Source: Paenibacillus sp. GM2
GTDB lineage: Bacteria > Bacillota > Bacilli > Paenibacillales > Paenibacillaceae
Assembly (NCBI RefSeq): GCF_900069005.2
Contig: NZ_LN831277.1
Span: 115,186 to 179,185 of the forward strand
Reading direction: 5' to 3'
Length of the DNA stretch: 64,000 nt
The translations under genes and the position numbers were made by a program. How positions within the stretch are numbered: position 1 is the first letter of the stretch; each line of letters starts with the position of its first letter. The notes under the pieces are model-generated. The model did not search any database, had not been told where the DNA came from, and saw only the letters and a list, made by a program, of their open reading frames with translations. Positions 38,427-47,401 of the stretch are shown here, piece by piece.

Positions 38427-39524
38427 TTGTCCCGATCAAATCATTGGAATGAAGCCATTTATCATATTATTTCAACAAACAAGGGAACTAAGGTAAAAGC
38501 TCCTGATAGCTACTCCTGGATAGTTAATATTGATATACCGGGCTCGTATTATAAAGATGGACAGTATGACTTTTTGGACGAAAAGGGAAATAGCGTAAAA
38601 CAATATGATGTTTATAGTTTAGTTACTGCATTTCCAGATGAATTGCTATCAGGATACCCAAAGGTATTGATTCATGATGAATCCGAGGATCAGTGGTATA
38701 TGTTTAGCAATGTTGCAGAAGATTCCATTCGTCAGATGATAGATACGGCCGAAAAGAACGGATTTCTGAAGGTGATCAGTAAAGTCGTGAATACACATTT
38801 TCATGGGGACCATGTCAACGGCAATCAGGAATTTATGAAAAGCGAATTTATATCTACCGTTTGGACAAGAGACTTGCTATCTGATATGGGTGAAGTGAAT
38901 ATTGATCTTATGCAACAAAACACTCAAAAGCTAATAACTAGCCTAAATCATGTACGCTCACAGGAAAGAGATCCTCACATATTAACCGAAATCGACTATG
39001 ACCTTTCCGTACAACGCACCCTGTACGATGCCATCCCTTCCCTCCGCAGAGTGACACCTACGATAACCTTTGAAGATAAACTCGTTATTCAAGGAACAAA
39101 GCGAACTATCGAAGTTTTATCTTATGGAGGCGGTCACTCTTTAAGTGATGCTGTAGTGTACGTTCCAGGAGAGCAAACTTTGATCGCTGGTGATTTAATA
39201 TCGACGAAGACGATTCCAGTCATGCCATACGGTAATCCATACGCTTGGATACGCATTCTCAAACGCATCCAAAAAGATCTTAAGGTCAATACGATCGTTC
39301 CGGGACACGGTGATGTGTCTAACTCGGATCGAATTACGGATGTCATACGCTTCTTGGAGGAAACGATCGCTTATGTTTCTAAAGCTGTAACAAGTGGGAA
39401 ATCAGAGTCTTACTGGTTGGAACAAGGGGTATTAAAAGGTTATGAGGATTGGCATCTGCCCCAGTATTTCAGATGGAACTTCCGCTGGCTCTTTAACAGT
39501 ATGCTTGTTCAAAACAACAGATGA
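38427..39524 (+). CDS. MBL-fold metallo-hydrolase, probably N-terminally truncated
   Basis: Metal-dependent hydrolase with the metal-binding motif HFHGDHVNG and later ligands in GGGHSLSD, AGD and PGHGD. The MBL domain occupies about residues 85-310 of 365, behind a 90-residue N-terminal part. In-frame TGA lies directly before the TTG at 38427 and no ribosome site is seen there; the first in-frame ATG is about 90 codons later. The gene may therefore have lost its 5' end or be poorly translated. The substrate is unknown. Confidence 0.7.
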   Translation: MSRSNHWNEAIYHIISTNKGTKVKAPDSYSWIVNIDIPGSYYKDGQYDFLDEKGNSVKQYDVYSLVTAFPDELLSGYPKVLIHDESEDQWYMFSNVAEDSIRQMIDTAEKNGFLKVISKVVNTHFHGDHVNGNQEFMKSEFISTVWTRDLLSDMGEVNIDLMQQNTQKLITSLNHVRSQERDPHILTEIDYDLSVQRTLYDAIPSLRRVTPTITFEDKLVIQGTKRTIEVLSYGGGHSLSDAVVYVPGEQTLIAGDLISTKTIPVMPYGNPYAWIRILKRIQKDLKVNTIVPGHGDVSNSDRITDVIRFLEETIAYVSKAVTSGKSESYWLEQGVLKGYEDWHLPQYFRWNFRWLFNSMLVQNNR

Positions 39525-39600
39525 GACAACAAGTAACACGGAATGCAATAATAAGGTGAAGTTATCATTACAAAATGCATATAGGCTAATGTAGTATATG

Positions 39601-39657
39601 AATTTCAAATAAGCGCAGCTAAAAGTAATTTCCCTTTTAGTTGCGCTTTTTGAAATT
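39601..39657. terminator. Long bidirectional terminator
   Basis: A stem of about 25 bp with one mismatch: AAGCGCAGCTAAAAG (39611-39625) pairs with CTTTTAGTTGCGCTT (39634-39648), extended outward by AATTTCAA/TTGAAATT. It separates the convergent MBL and MFS genes. Confidence 0.8.
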
Positions 39658-41116
39658 ACTCAGACGAGGCCAGGCGTTTTTCTTCAGCTTTTATCTTCTT
39701 TTTCATAGGAACAAATAATGTGATAACAAGCGCGGCAATAGCTAAAATCATCATGAAATAATAAGCATCACTTGCACCTAGTATGGAAGCAAGGGATTTA
39801 AGGCGATCAGCAGTAGTTGAAGGATTTGTCTGTATTACTGTAGCTGCATGGCTTGTAGCCTGCGCGGTATAAATCGTAATCACGACAGCCGTTCCAATCG
39901 CCCCGGCAATTTGGCGCACGGTATTATTCACTGCGGTACCATGCATACCGAGTTGTCTGGGTAGCGCATTTAATCCGGCTGTATTGAGTGGCATGGTAAT
40001 AAAACTTAATCCAAGTCTAAGGCCAATCGTACGAACCATTAAATACATATATGTTGTTGATTCAGATAAATCTGTTACCGCCCACATGGATGGGATAATA
40101 AGCAGTAAGCCAATGATAAACAGCGGCTTCGCACCAAAGCGATCGTATAATTTACCCGTGACCGGGGACATAAATGCATTCACGAGTGCGCCCGGTAATA
40201 ATAGGAGTCCTGCATCAAATGCGGTAAATCCACGACCCTTTTGTAGATAGATAGGTAATAAAATCATATCCGCGTACATCATCATCGTGACTAGAACGTT
40301 AATAAGAGACGTTAGAGTAAAGACTTTATTTTTAAAGACAGATAAATTTAACATAGGGTCATTGGACTTGATTTGCCTGATACAGAAGATGGCTGTTATA
40401 ACGATACCAATCACTAATGAAAGGATTACGATTACATCGCTCCAACCCTTACTCCCTGCACTACTGAACCCATATAAAATAAATCCAAATCCGATCGTGG
40501 ATAAAATAACACTTAGTATATCGAGCTTCGCCTTAGACGTTTCAGATACATTCACCAAATACTTGAATGCCAACAAAATGACGATGGCGATTAGCGGAAT
40601 TAGGCCGATAAATAACCAGCGCCAAGAGTAATATTGGATGACAAATCCCGCAAGTGTAGGGCCAATGGCAGGTGCGAAGATGATCGCTAATCCTAGTACA
40701 CCCATTGCGCTCCCACGTTTTTCAACTGGGAAAATGGCGAGAACGACACTCATCATAAGTGGCATAATAATCCCTGCGCCAGCAGCTTGAATCATACGTC
40801 CTGCTAATAACACACTAAAGTTTGGTGCCACTGCACAAATAATTGAACCGATTAACAAGAATAGCATGGAACTTATGAATAATTGACGCGTTGTAAAACG
40901 TTTCATTAAATAGGCTGTGACCGGAATTAATACTCCGTTGACCAGCATGAACCCCGTTGAAATCCATTGTACGGTTGTTGCCGATACATGGAATACATCC
41001 ATCAAATTACTTAAAGCGATATTTAATAACGTTTGATTTAATGTTGATAAGAAACAACCAACGATTAGAATGCTAAGTAATATCCCTTTATTTATTGGTC
41101 TTTTGTCTTCTTGCAT
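39656..41116 (-). CDS. MFS multidrug efflux transporter, DHA2 (EmrB/QacA) type
   Basis: Proton-coupled drug exporter with about 14 membrane helices over 486 residues. Family motifs are TLNQTLLNIALS in helix 1, WISTGFMLVNG, the GRMIQAAGAGIIMPL motif and the antiporter motif GPTLAGFVI. The ATG at 41116 (MQEDKRP) is preferred, with GAGGG upstream; the frame extends 19 codons more without a site. It is transcribed away from a TetR gene, with a TetR-type palindrome between them. Base composition is AT-rich. Confidence 0.92.
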   Translation of the reverse strand: MQEDKRPINKGILLSILIVGCFLSTLNQTLLNIALSNLMDVFHVSATTVQWISTGFMLVNGVLIPVTAYLMKRFTTRQLFISSMLFLLIGSIICAVAPNFSVLLAGRMIQAAGAGIIMPLMMSVVLAIFPVEKRGSAMGVLGLAIIFAPAIGPTLAGFVIQYYSWRWLFIGLIPLIAIVILLAFKYLVNVSETSKAKLDILSVILSTIGFGFILYGFSSAGSKGWSDVIVILSLVIGIVITAIFCIRQIKSNDPMLNLSVFKNKVFTLTSLINVLVTMMMYADMILLPIYLQKGRGFTAFDAGLLLLPGALVNAFMSPVTGKLYDRFGAKPLFIIGLLLIIPSMWAVTDLSESTTYMYLMVRTIGLRLGLSFITMPLNTAGLNALPRQLGMHGTAVNNTVRQIAGAIGTAVVITIYTAQATSHAATVIQTNPSTTADRLKSLASILGASDAYYFMMILAIAALVITLFVPMKKKIKAEEKRLASSE

Positions 41117-41145
41117 ATAGAGAAAACCCTCGTTTCGTAGCTTTT

Positions 41146-41160
41146 TCGACAATGTGTCGA
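41146..41160. promoter_or_regulatory. TetR-type operator between MFS and tetR
   Basis: A perfect palindrome TCGACA-ATG-TGTCGA, about 30 bases before the MFS start codon. It is the best candidate site for the divergently encoded regulator at 41291. Confidence 0.5.
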
Positions 41161-41290
41161 TAAAATATAACATATCATATCAGCATTTAAGAAAAATACC
41201 TATTTACAATATCTTTGAAAATGTTGACTAAACAACAAAATAGACTGATCTGTTAATGAACTCAAAAATAATCGATAATAGAGGGGTAAA

Positions 41291-41860
41291 ATGTCTATAT
41301 CTAAAAAAGAAGATCCGCGTGCTATTCGTTCAAAAAAGATGCTGAAGAATGCCGTTTTTTCCTTATTAACTGAAAATCTCGATATTTCTCAACTGACCGT
41401 TCAAAAAATTACAAGCCGTGCAGAACTAAATCGTGCAACGTTTTATTTGCATTATGACGATATTAACGACTTGTTACGTCAGATTGTACATGACATTTTT
41501 GATGATCTATCAATGAAGATTGATCCCTTATTACAAGGGGGAGGTAGTAACGAGCAGGAAACGTTGGTTACATTTTTAAATTATGTATATGAATATCGGA
41601 AAATCTTCGCTGTATTATTTGAGAACAAAGGATTCAAAAATCATATGTTTAACCTATTAAAAAATACAATAGAAAAGCGAAGATCCGCGAGAGAGATTCA
41701 ATATATAAGGGAGGCAGTTTCAGTTGATATTCTTGCATCTTCGCTCCTTGGGATTATTATGTGGTGGATTAAGGATGGCACGCAATTTAGCTCTGAATAC
41801 ATCGCGGATCAAATTTCTTTGATGTATAAAAAAGGGACGGAACATGTATGGGACAGCTAG
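41291..41860 (+). CDS. TetR-family transcriptional regulator
   Basis: A 189-residue regulator with an N-terminal helix-turn-helix (about 25-60: ISQLTVQKITSRAELNRATFYLHYDDI), typical of the DhaS/AcrR-like subgroup, and an all-helical ligand domain. It is divergent from the MFS exporter and upstream of an ABC-F gene on the same strand, so it probably controls the exporter and perhaps the ABC-F gene. The ribosome site is AGAGGGGTAAA. Confidence 0.9.
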   Translation: MSISKKEDPRAIRSKKMLKNAVFSLLTENLDISQLTVQKITSRAELNRATFYLHYDDINDLLRQIVHDIFDDLSMKIDPLLQGGGSNEQETLVTFLNYVYEYRKIFAVLFENKGFKNHMFNLLKNTIEKRRSAREIQYIREAVSVDILASSLLGIIMWWIKDGTQFSSEYIADQISLMYKKGTEHVWDS

Positions 41861-42013
41861 GCCATTCGTCAGAAAGTAGCATGGAACTATAATCCACAGG
41901 AAATGGGATTGAAATCAATTGAAGTTGGTTGTAAACAGTGTTACACTCAAAATCTATATTTTGTAATACACCGAATCATAGTCACCATTATAGCTATAAA
42001 GAAAGGTAATACG

Positions 42014-43753
42014 ATGATAGAAGTTGATAACTTATCCTTCTCATTCCCGCAAAAAGAACTATATAATAACATTTCATTTACGCTTGAAGAGGCACAACAT
42101 TGCGCTTTTATTGGAACTAGTGGTAGTGGGAAAAGCACATTAATCGATATATTGATGGATCCAGAACGATATTTGTTCGAGGGCAAGCTAGAAATAGACC
42201 CGACCTGCAAAATTGGGTATGTAAGTCAATTCCCTCAACTGGACAAAACGAAAGAAACAACCGTTTTTGAATATATAGGAGATCAATTAATTAAGTTACA
42301 AGATGAAATCACTTCGATATGTACTGAAATGGAGACATCGTCGGATATTGATTCGTTATTAGAAAAGTATCAGCTCGCTTTAGACGCATTGGATGCAATC
42401 GGTGGGGATGATTTTGAGAGCGAAATTAATAAGAAACTAAATCTAGCAAACCTCATGAAGCTAAAAGATCTTAGGGTATCCGATCTGAGTGGCGGCGAAT
42501 TCAAGCTTATTCAAGTGATGAAGGAAATGCTTCGTAGCCCAGACGTATTGATTATGGACGAACCCGATGTATTTTTGGACTTTGAAAACCTAAACGCGCT
42601 TAAAAATCTTATTAATTCTCACAAAGGCGTACTGCTAGTTGTTACCCACAACCGATATCTCTTGAATCATTGTTTCAACAAAATGATTCACCTTGAAAAC
42701 AAAGAGATCCAAGAGTTTGATGGGCGATATATTGATTATAATTTCTCATTACTTCAGACGAAAATTGAGTTGCAAGAAATCGCAGTCGCTGAACAAGAAG
42801 AAATTGAGAGATACGATAACATTATCGATAATCTTAGAGCTATCGCAACGGCTGATGCCGATGCATCTAGAGGGAGAGCATTAAAAGCTAGAGTGAAGTT
42901 TCAGGAAAGATTGGAAGCGCGTAGAATTAAAGCCCCATTTGTTGATATTAAGCAACCGAAGATTTGTTTTGATATGGATCATGAAATGGAAGACAGCGTT
43001 GTTGTAAAGGTAAATAATTATCGTGTTGCCTTTGATGAGTTGCTTTTAGACAATGTGAACTTTGAGATAAAATCTACGGATAAAATAGCCATTATTGGTC
43101 CAAACGGTACCGGGAAAACGACGTTACTCCGAGATATCTTTAAAAACAATCATGAGTCCATTGAAATACATGCTGATGCTAAAGTGGGTTATTTATCTCA
43201 AGTTCAAGGCGAAGTGCTAAAGGATTCTAATACCATCCTAGAAGAATTCATCGATGCGGGGTTTGAAACGTATGATGAGGTTAGATCGTATATTGCAAAC
43301 TATGGCTTTGAAGGGGAAATTGTGAATCAAAAGATAGAATCTTTATCTGGTGGAGAAAAAAATGTGCTTCAATTAGCTAAAGTTGCTGCCAGTAAAGCAA
43401 ACGTATTGCTTCTTGATGAACCGACAAGCCATTTAGACACCTATACACAAATTGCACTGGAGAAAGCCACCCAAGACTATAAAGGTGCGATTCTCATGAT
43501 CTCTCATGATTTCTATTCTGTTGTCAATGGTATGGATTATGTTCTAATCATTGACGATAAGACGATTAGAAAAATGAGTATGCGAAAATTTAGACAGATG
43601 ATTTATGCGAGTCATTTTGATAGAGATTATTTAGAAGCTGAACAAAATAAAAAAGCAGTTGAACTGAAAATAGAATTGGCTTTAAAAAATACTGATTTTG
43701 AATCTGCAAAAGTTTTGGTTGATGAGCTAGAAGAGCTGATTAAGTTGCTTTAA
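42014..43753 (+). CDS. ABC-F family ATPase (ribosome-protection-like)
   Basis: Two ABC domains in one chain and no membrane segment, the ABC-F layout. Domain 1 has Walker A GTSGSGKST (K40) and signature LSGGEFK; domain 2 has Walker A GPNGTGKTT (K368) and signature LSGGEKN. A charged interdomain linker (about 245-320) and a C-terminal coiled region are present, as in ABC-F proteins that displace antibiotics from the ribosome. The ATG at 42014 has AAAGG at eight bases. It follows tetR by 153 bases beside an efflux pump. The antibiotic class cannot be read. Confidence 0.88.
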   Translation: MIEVDNLSFSFPQKELYNNISFTLEEAQHCAFIGTSGSGKSTLIDILMDPERYLFEGKLEIDPTCKIGYVSQFPQLDKTKETTVFEYIGDQLIKLQDEITSICTEMETSSDIDSLLEKYQLALDALDAIGGDDFESEINKKLNLANLMKLKDLRVSDLSGGEFKLIQVMKEMLRSPDVLIMDEPDVFLDFENLNALKNLINSHKGVLLVVTHNRYLLNHCFNKMIHLENKEIQEFDGRYIDYNFSLLQTKIELQEIAVAEQEEIERYDNIIDNLRAIATADADASRGRALKARVKFQERLEARRIKAPFVDIKQPKICFDMDHEMEDSVVVKVNNYRVAFDELLLDNVNFEIKSTDKIAIIGPNGTGKTTLLRDIFKNNHESIEIHADAKVGYLSQVQGEVLKDSNTILEEFIDAGFETYDEVRSYIANYGFEGEIVNQKIESLSGGEKNVLQLAKVAASKANVLLLDEPTSHLDTYTQIALEKATQDYKGAILMISHDFYSVVNGMDYVLIIDDKTIRKMSMRKFRQMIYASHFDRDYLEAEQNKKAVELKIELALKNTDFESAKVLVDELEELIKLL

Positions 43754-43896
43754 AATACCCCTTTTATTGAAAAGAAGACCCCTCGAAAACCAGGGTATAG
43801 TTACCATTTAGCCGATGGTTTTACTTTTCAGGGAAATATTTTTACTTTAAGGAATTCGGTTGGTTATTGTGTATAGTTGTTTAGATTTGATAGGTC

Positions 43897-43922
43897 AGGC
43901 CATCCCGTAAAGGATGGCCTTT
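43897..43922. terminator. Bidirectional terminator-like hairpin
   Basis: AGGCCATCC (43897-43905) pairs perfectly with GGATGGCCT (43912-43920), followed by TT. It lies between convergent ABC-F and MFS genes. Confidence 0.7.
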
Positions 43923-43926
43923 AAAC

Positions 43927-43992
43927 TTGCCGTTACAGTTAGCGCGGAGAACCGCATCATAAGTAACGGCGAAAATTTTTGGCCTTAGCCGC
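43927..43992. repeat. Hairpin-plus-tail element, copy 2
   Basis: GCCGTTAC (43929-43936) pairs with GTAACGGC (43963-43970); inside it, GCGG-AGAA-CCGC forms a hairpin at 43944-43955. The tail TTGGCCTTAGCCGC (43979-43992) matches the 38-kb copy at 13 of 14 bases. It follows a terminator between convergent genes. Confidence 0.65.
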
Positions 43993-44041
43993 GAAATATG
44001 TGGAGTGATACTACTGATGCTTAAGCAAACCACCCTTGGTC

Positions 44042-45556
44042 TTAATCGGTTTGTCCAAAAGGCCGACCGTTGGCAACTTGTTTCTCCTTGTTCATTCGAA
44101 GAGCAATGACCAATATTAACGCCGCGGGAACAAATAACCACATAAACATGTGAGTGAGCGAGTAGGCAAACGCTCCGCTCATCCTTCTCAATAAATCATC
44201 AGGGATTTGCGAACGCCCTCCCTGCGTCAGCAGAGCTTCCGGACTCAGGTTATGAAGATGCCCCTTTGCATCTTCATTATCGGATAGCAACTTGCTTATC
44301 TGACTGGTTAGCAAATTCTTCTGAATGATGCCAAATACGGTAATGCCTACGGTCATGCCGAATGCGCGCAGAAACGTTAGAATGGAGTTTGCGGCTCCCC
44401 GCTCAGCCCCGTCGACGCTTCGATTCGTCCCAATGCTTAGCACAGAAAAAGAAAAGCCGACCCCAATTCCGATAACGATCATGTAGAGAGCGGACAACAA
44501 CGGAGTTGTGTCCTCGGTCATTCGAATCAGAAGAAAAACGCCGCACGCATAAACGCATCCAGATATCAACATAGTAACGCGATAACCGATTTTCCTAACG
44601 AGCGTCGAACCGGTCATGCTGGTTAGGATCGAGCTAAGAAGCAGAGGTATCAAAATGAATCCAGAATTGATTGCTGGTCGTCCCATAACACCTTGTACGA
44701 ATAAGGGCATATACACGATTACAACAATGTAGGCTGCTCCATATATAAATGCCAATAGGAGGCATGTGGAGAGGAGTCTGTTCTTGAACATTCGGAATGA
44801 AATGATCGGCTCCGGAACTTTCCTTTCGGCATATAAGAAGGTACAGAACAGTAGTGCAAACATGGAAAATAATGTAATGATGACGGGAGAAGTCCATTCG
44901 TATTCACTCCCTCCCATCTCCAAGGCAAAAGACAAGCAAACAAGAGAACCTATAAGCGTGAACGTTCCCAGCCAATCAATCTTTTGATTGGAGCGGGTAT
45001 GGGTTTCCCGATAAAAGAAAACGACCAAACCCAGGCTGATCAGTCCCGGGATCAAATTGAGATAAAAGATCCAGCGCCAACCAAGCATCTCCGTTAAATA
45101 GGAGCCCAATAGGGGCCCCAGAATGCTTGCCAAGCCGAATGCCGACCCGAATAATCCTCCAATCCGCCCTCTTTTTTCATCTGGAATAATACTATAGGCA
45201 ATGGTGAAGACAATAGGTTCTATAACACCACCCCCGATACCTTGAATAGCTCGATAGATACTAAGCTCAACCATACTGTGAGCGAGTCCACAAAGAACCG
45301 ATCCAAGAAGAAAGATGAATACGCCGAACACAAAAAAACGTTTACGTCCGAACATATCCGAGAGTTTACCGTAAATCGGCATGCCTGCGATTTCCGTGAT
45401 GAAGTAAGCGGATGATACCCATACATATTTATCGATTCCGCCAAGATCAGCAACGATCGTTCCCATGGCTGTAGACACAACAGTCTGATCTAATGCGGCA
45501 ACAAAAAGACTGATCAACAATCCGGTTAAAATCATGCTTGTATTGCTTTTTGCCAC
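44042..45556 (-). CDS. MFS multidrug efflux transporter, DHA2 type
   Basis: A 504-residue exporter with about 14 helices. Motifs include ALDQTVVSTAMGTI in helix 1, the A-loop GKLSDMFGRKRFF, and RAIQGIGGGVIEP with the following GPLLGSYL antiporter segment. It is not closely similar to the exporter at 39656. A MarR gene lies upstream on the same strand, and both are preceded by the same palindromic site, so it is probably MarR-repressed. Confidence 0.93.
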   Translation of the reverse strand: MAKSNTSMILTGLLISLFVAALDQTVVSTAMGTIVADLGGIDKYVWVSSAYFITEIAGMPIYGKLSDMFGRKRFFVFGVFIFLLGSVLCGLAHSMVELSIYRAIQGIGGGVIEPIVFTIAYSIIPDEKRGRIGGLFGSAFGLASILGPLLGSYLTEMLGWRWIFYLNLIPGLISLGLVVFFYRETHTRSNQKIDWLGTFTLIGSLVCLSFALEMGGSEYEWTSPVIITLFSMFALLFCTFLYAERKVPEPIISFRMFKNRLLSTCLLLAFIYGAAYIVVIVYMPLFVQGVMGRPAINSGFILIPLLLSSILTSMTGSTLVRKIGYRVTMLISGCVYACGVFLLIRMTEDTTPLLSALYMIVIGIGVGFSFSVLSIGTNRSVDGAERGAANSILTFLRAFGMTVGITVFGIIQKNLLTSQISKLLSDNEDAKGHLHNLSPEALLTQGGRSQIPDDLLRRMSGAFAYSLTHMFMWLFVPAALILVIALRMNKEKQVANGRPFGQTD

Positions 45557-45575
45557 GTTAATTCACCTTCTCATT

Positions 45576-45600
45576 AAATTTGTTTGTGATAAGCAAATAT
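45576..45600. promoter_or_regulatory. MarR operator before the MFS gene
   Basis: TTTG...TAAGCAAA dyad inside AAATTTGTTTG, TGA, TAAGCAAATAT. The flanks are almost identical to the site before the MarR gene itself. Confidence 0.6.
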
Positions 45601-45639
45601 AAGTATAAAGAAACAGGCAGAGCCTGTTCATTTACTCAA

Positions 45640-46137
45640 TTATGGCTTTTTCGTTTTCCAGGATTGACTTATTTTTCTGCGATGGGCTTTTTTATCACTT
45701 ACGGGGTATTTCGCCTTCCAGCTTGTTAGCTCACTTGAAAATCTGGACATTAAATTCGTTATATCTTGGATATCGTCTGCGTCCCAATGACCGATTATTG
45801 AGGAGAATAAATGAGTAGCCTGTTCAGTCAAGGTATCTAATAGCCGCTTGCCATCGCTCGTAACGCTAATAAGAACGGAGCGTTGATCAGCAGGGTCTTT
45901 GGTCAAACGAATGACCCCGTCTTGCTCCATGGCTTGAATTCGACGGGTAATGGAGGACGGGTTTACTTCAAGGACGGCTGCGATGTCAGAGGCGCGAACT
46001 GCCTCGTGCGTATGACAATAATCCAAGATGAGAGCCGTTACCTGATCGATCCCTCTGGACTGCAGATCCTTAATTTCATGAGCGACAGTCAACATGGTTA
46101 AAGCCAGTTCTTTCATCATTTCTTTATTTGCATTCAT
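45640..46137 (-). CDS. MarR-family transcriptional regulator
   Basis: A 165-residue winged-helix repressor. The DNA-binding part is AVRASDIAAVLEVNPSSITRRIQAMEQDGVIRLTKDPADQRSVLISVT, with the DxR wing motif present. The ATG at 46137 follows AAGGGAG by eight bases; the longer frame has no site. It lies upstream of the MFS exporter on the same strand, with shared operators, which suggests drug-inducible control. Confidence 0.92.
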   Translation of the reverse strand: MNANKEMMKELALTMLTVAHEIKDLQSRGIDQVTALILDYCHTHEAVRASDIAAVLEVNPSSITRRIQAMEQDGVIRLTKDPADQRSVLISVTSDGKRLLDTLTEQATHLFSSIIGHWDADDIQDITNLMSRFSSELTSWKAKYPVSDKKAHRRKISQSWKTKKP

Positions 46138-46155
46138 TGATTGTACTCCCTTAAA

Positions 46156-46180
46156 CAATTTGTTTGCTTTAAGCAAATTA
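46156..46180. promoter_or_regulatory. MarR operator before its own gene
   Basis: The core TTTGCTTTAAGCAAA (46163-46177) is a perfect dyad with 7-base arms, within AATTTGT...AAATTA. It is 20 bases before the MarR start codon. Confidence 0.65.
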
Positions 46181-46480
46181 TAGAAGGTTGATTTAAAATT
46201 TTCAAGCCCAAAGATAACTTTCACTATTAAAAGGGAATAATCGCTTTTTTCGTCGATAGGCCCGTTAAGCTGAACCGTATCACAAATAGCAGTTTTTTGG
46301 TGGAGTAAAGGGCGGATTGCTGCTGGGAAAAGATGAAGAGGGGGCTTGGCTGTTGGTATTGATAGGCGGTGATAGGGAATGACAACTCGCTAGCCGTTCC
46401 GGCGTATGGAGCTAGCAGGTTGTTGGCTTGAGGCGATACTCTCAATAACTATAAACTGTTTTCGGAGTCTTTTGTATAAT

Positions 46481-46499
46481 GAGAATGATAACAATAACA
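46481..46499. promoter_or_regulatory. Weak Fur-box-like sequence before the AraC-type gene
   Basis: GAGAATGATAACAATAACA matches 13 of 19 positions of the classical Fur box and follows a TATAAT at 46475-46480. No other iron-related signal is nearby. The remaining 46181-46474 shows nothing recognised. Confidence 0.25.
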
Positions 46500-46518
46500 C
46501 CGTAAGGAGAAGCAGACG

Positions 46519-47316
46519 ATGATTCGAACGTTTAAGCCTATAGCTGCTTTACGTAAGTTAGTGGATTATATCTGGGTCGTTGACTTCGATCTTCTCGCTG
46601 ATGACCATCGAGAAGATGTTATTATACCGCTGGGGTATCTTAATATCATTTTCAACTATGGTTCTGATTATAGGCTGGTGGTAGAAGATCAAGAAGTGGT
46701 ACTCCCCAATACGGCTGTGATTGGTCAAATAAAGAGGGCGAAACATGTCCGATATGGACAACAGTTGTATCAAATCGGGATTACATTAACTCCGTTAGGG
46801 TATATACAATTGTTTCATTTGTCTAGTCTCGAACTGACAGAGCGAATCGTACAGGCCCACGATGTAGATCCTGAGCTAGACGAACTGTACCAAAAGATGA
46901 GGGGATTTAAAGATGTAGGGCAACCTCTCAAAGCAATCAATCAATATTTATCGCATAGAATAGCGCTAAATAAAAAGGATACTGACCGCATAGAGAAAAT
47001 GCTTACTTATGTAGAACGAGAGTATGAACACTTGAACATTGTGAGTATGGCAAAGTTTTTTGGCATTTCAGTAAGTACGCTGGAGCGTTTCTTCAAAAAA
47101 CATATCGGACTAACCCCAAAAGCCTACGGAGATATTGTGAAGTTCAGAAAACATGTGGAGGATGAAGGATTGAGGGAGGATATGCAGTATCGTTACTATG
47201 ATCAGTCTCACCTCATCAAAACATCGAGAAAATTCGCCGGTAGAACCGTCAGAGAGTTAGAGAAGTTGCCAGATGAATTAACCCTTCGTTATGTATGGCA
47301 TGGTCAGGAGTTATGA
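46519..47316 (+). CDS. AraC-family transcriptional regulator
   Basis: A 265-residue protein with an N-terminal sensing domain of the DUF6597 type (about 1-110) and a C-terminal AraC helix-turn-helix pair (about 155-245: LNIVSMAKFFGISVSTLERFFKKHIGLTPKAYGDIVKFRK). The second HTH (QSHLIKTSRKFAG) departs from the usual QSHFIRDFKRFTG but keeps the frame. The ribosome site is TAAGGAGAAG. The following membrane gene is a possible target. Confidence 0.9.
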   Translation: MIRTFKPIAALRKLVDYIWVVDFDLLADDHREDVIIPLGYLNIIFNYGSDYRLVVEDQEVVLPNTAVIGQIKRAKHVRYGQQLYQIGITLTPLGYIQLFHLSSLELTERIVQAHDVDPELDELYQKMRGFKDVGQPLKAINQYLSHRIALNKKDTDRIEKMLTYVEREYEHLNIVSMAKFFGISVSTLERFFKKHIGLTPKAYGDIVKFRKHVEDEGLREDMQYRYYDQSHLIKTSRKFAGRTVRELEKLPDELTLRYVWHGQEL

Positions 47317-47401
47317 ACGCCTGATTATAGATGCTGATTTTTTACAATACATGTTCTTTTCTTCCTGATAATCTGGAGTCACCAACCGATGAGAGGAAGA
47401 G

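Noticed and set aside
41861-42013. Leader peptide and attenuator before the ABC-F gene
   Set aside because: The only short ATG frame ends after three codons and no mutually exclusive hairpins could be drawn with confidence.
43929-43970. Integron attC-like site
   Set aside because: The GCCGTTAC/GTAACGGC ends look similar at first sight, but the RYYYAAC/GTTRRRY core is absent and no integrase or cassette array is present.
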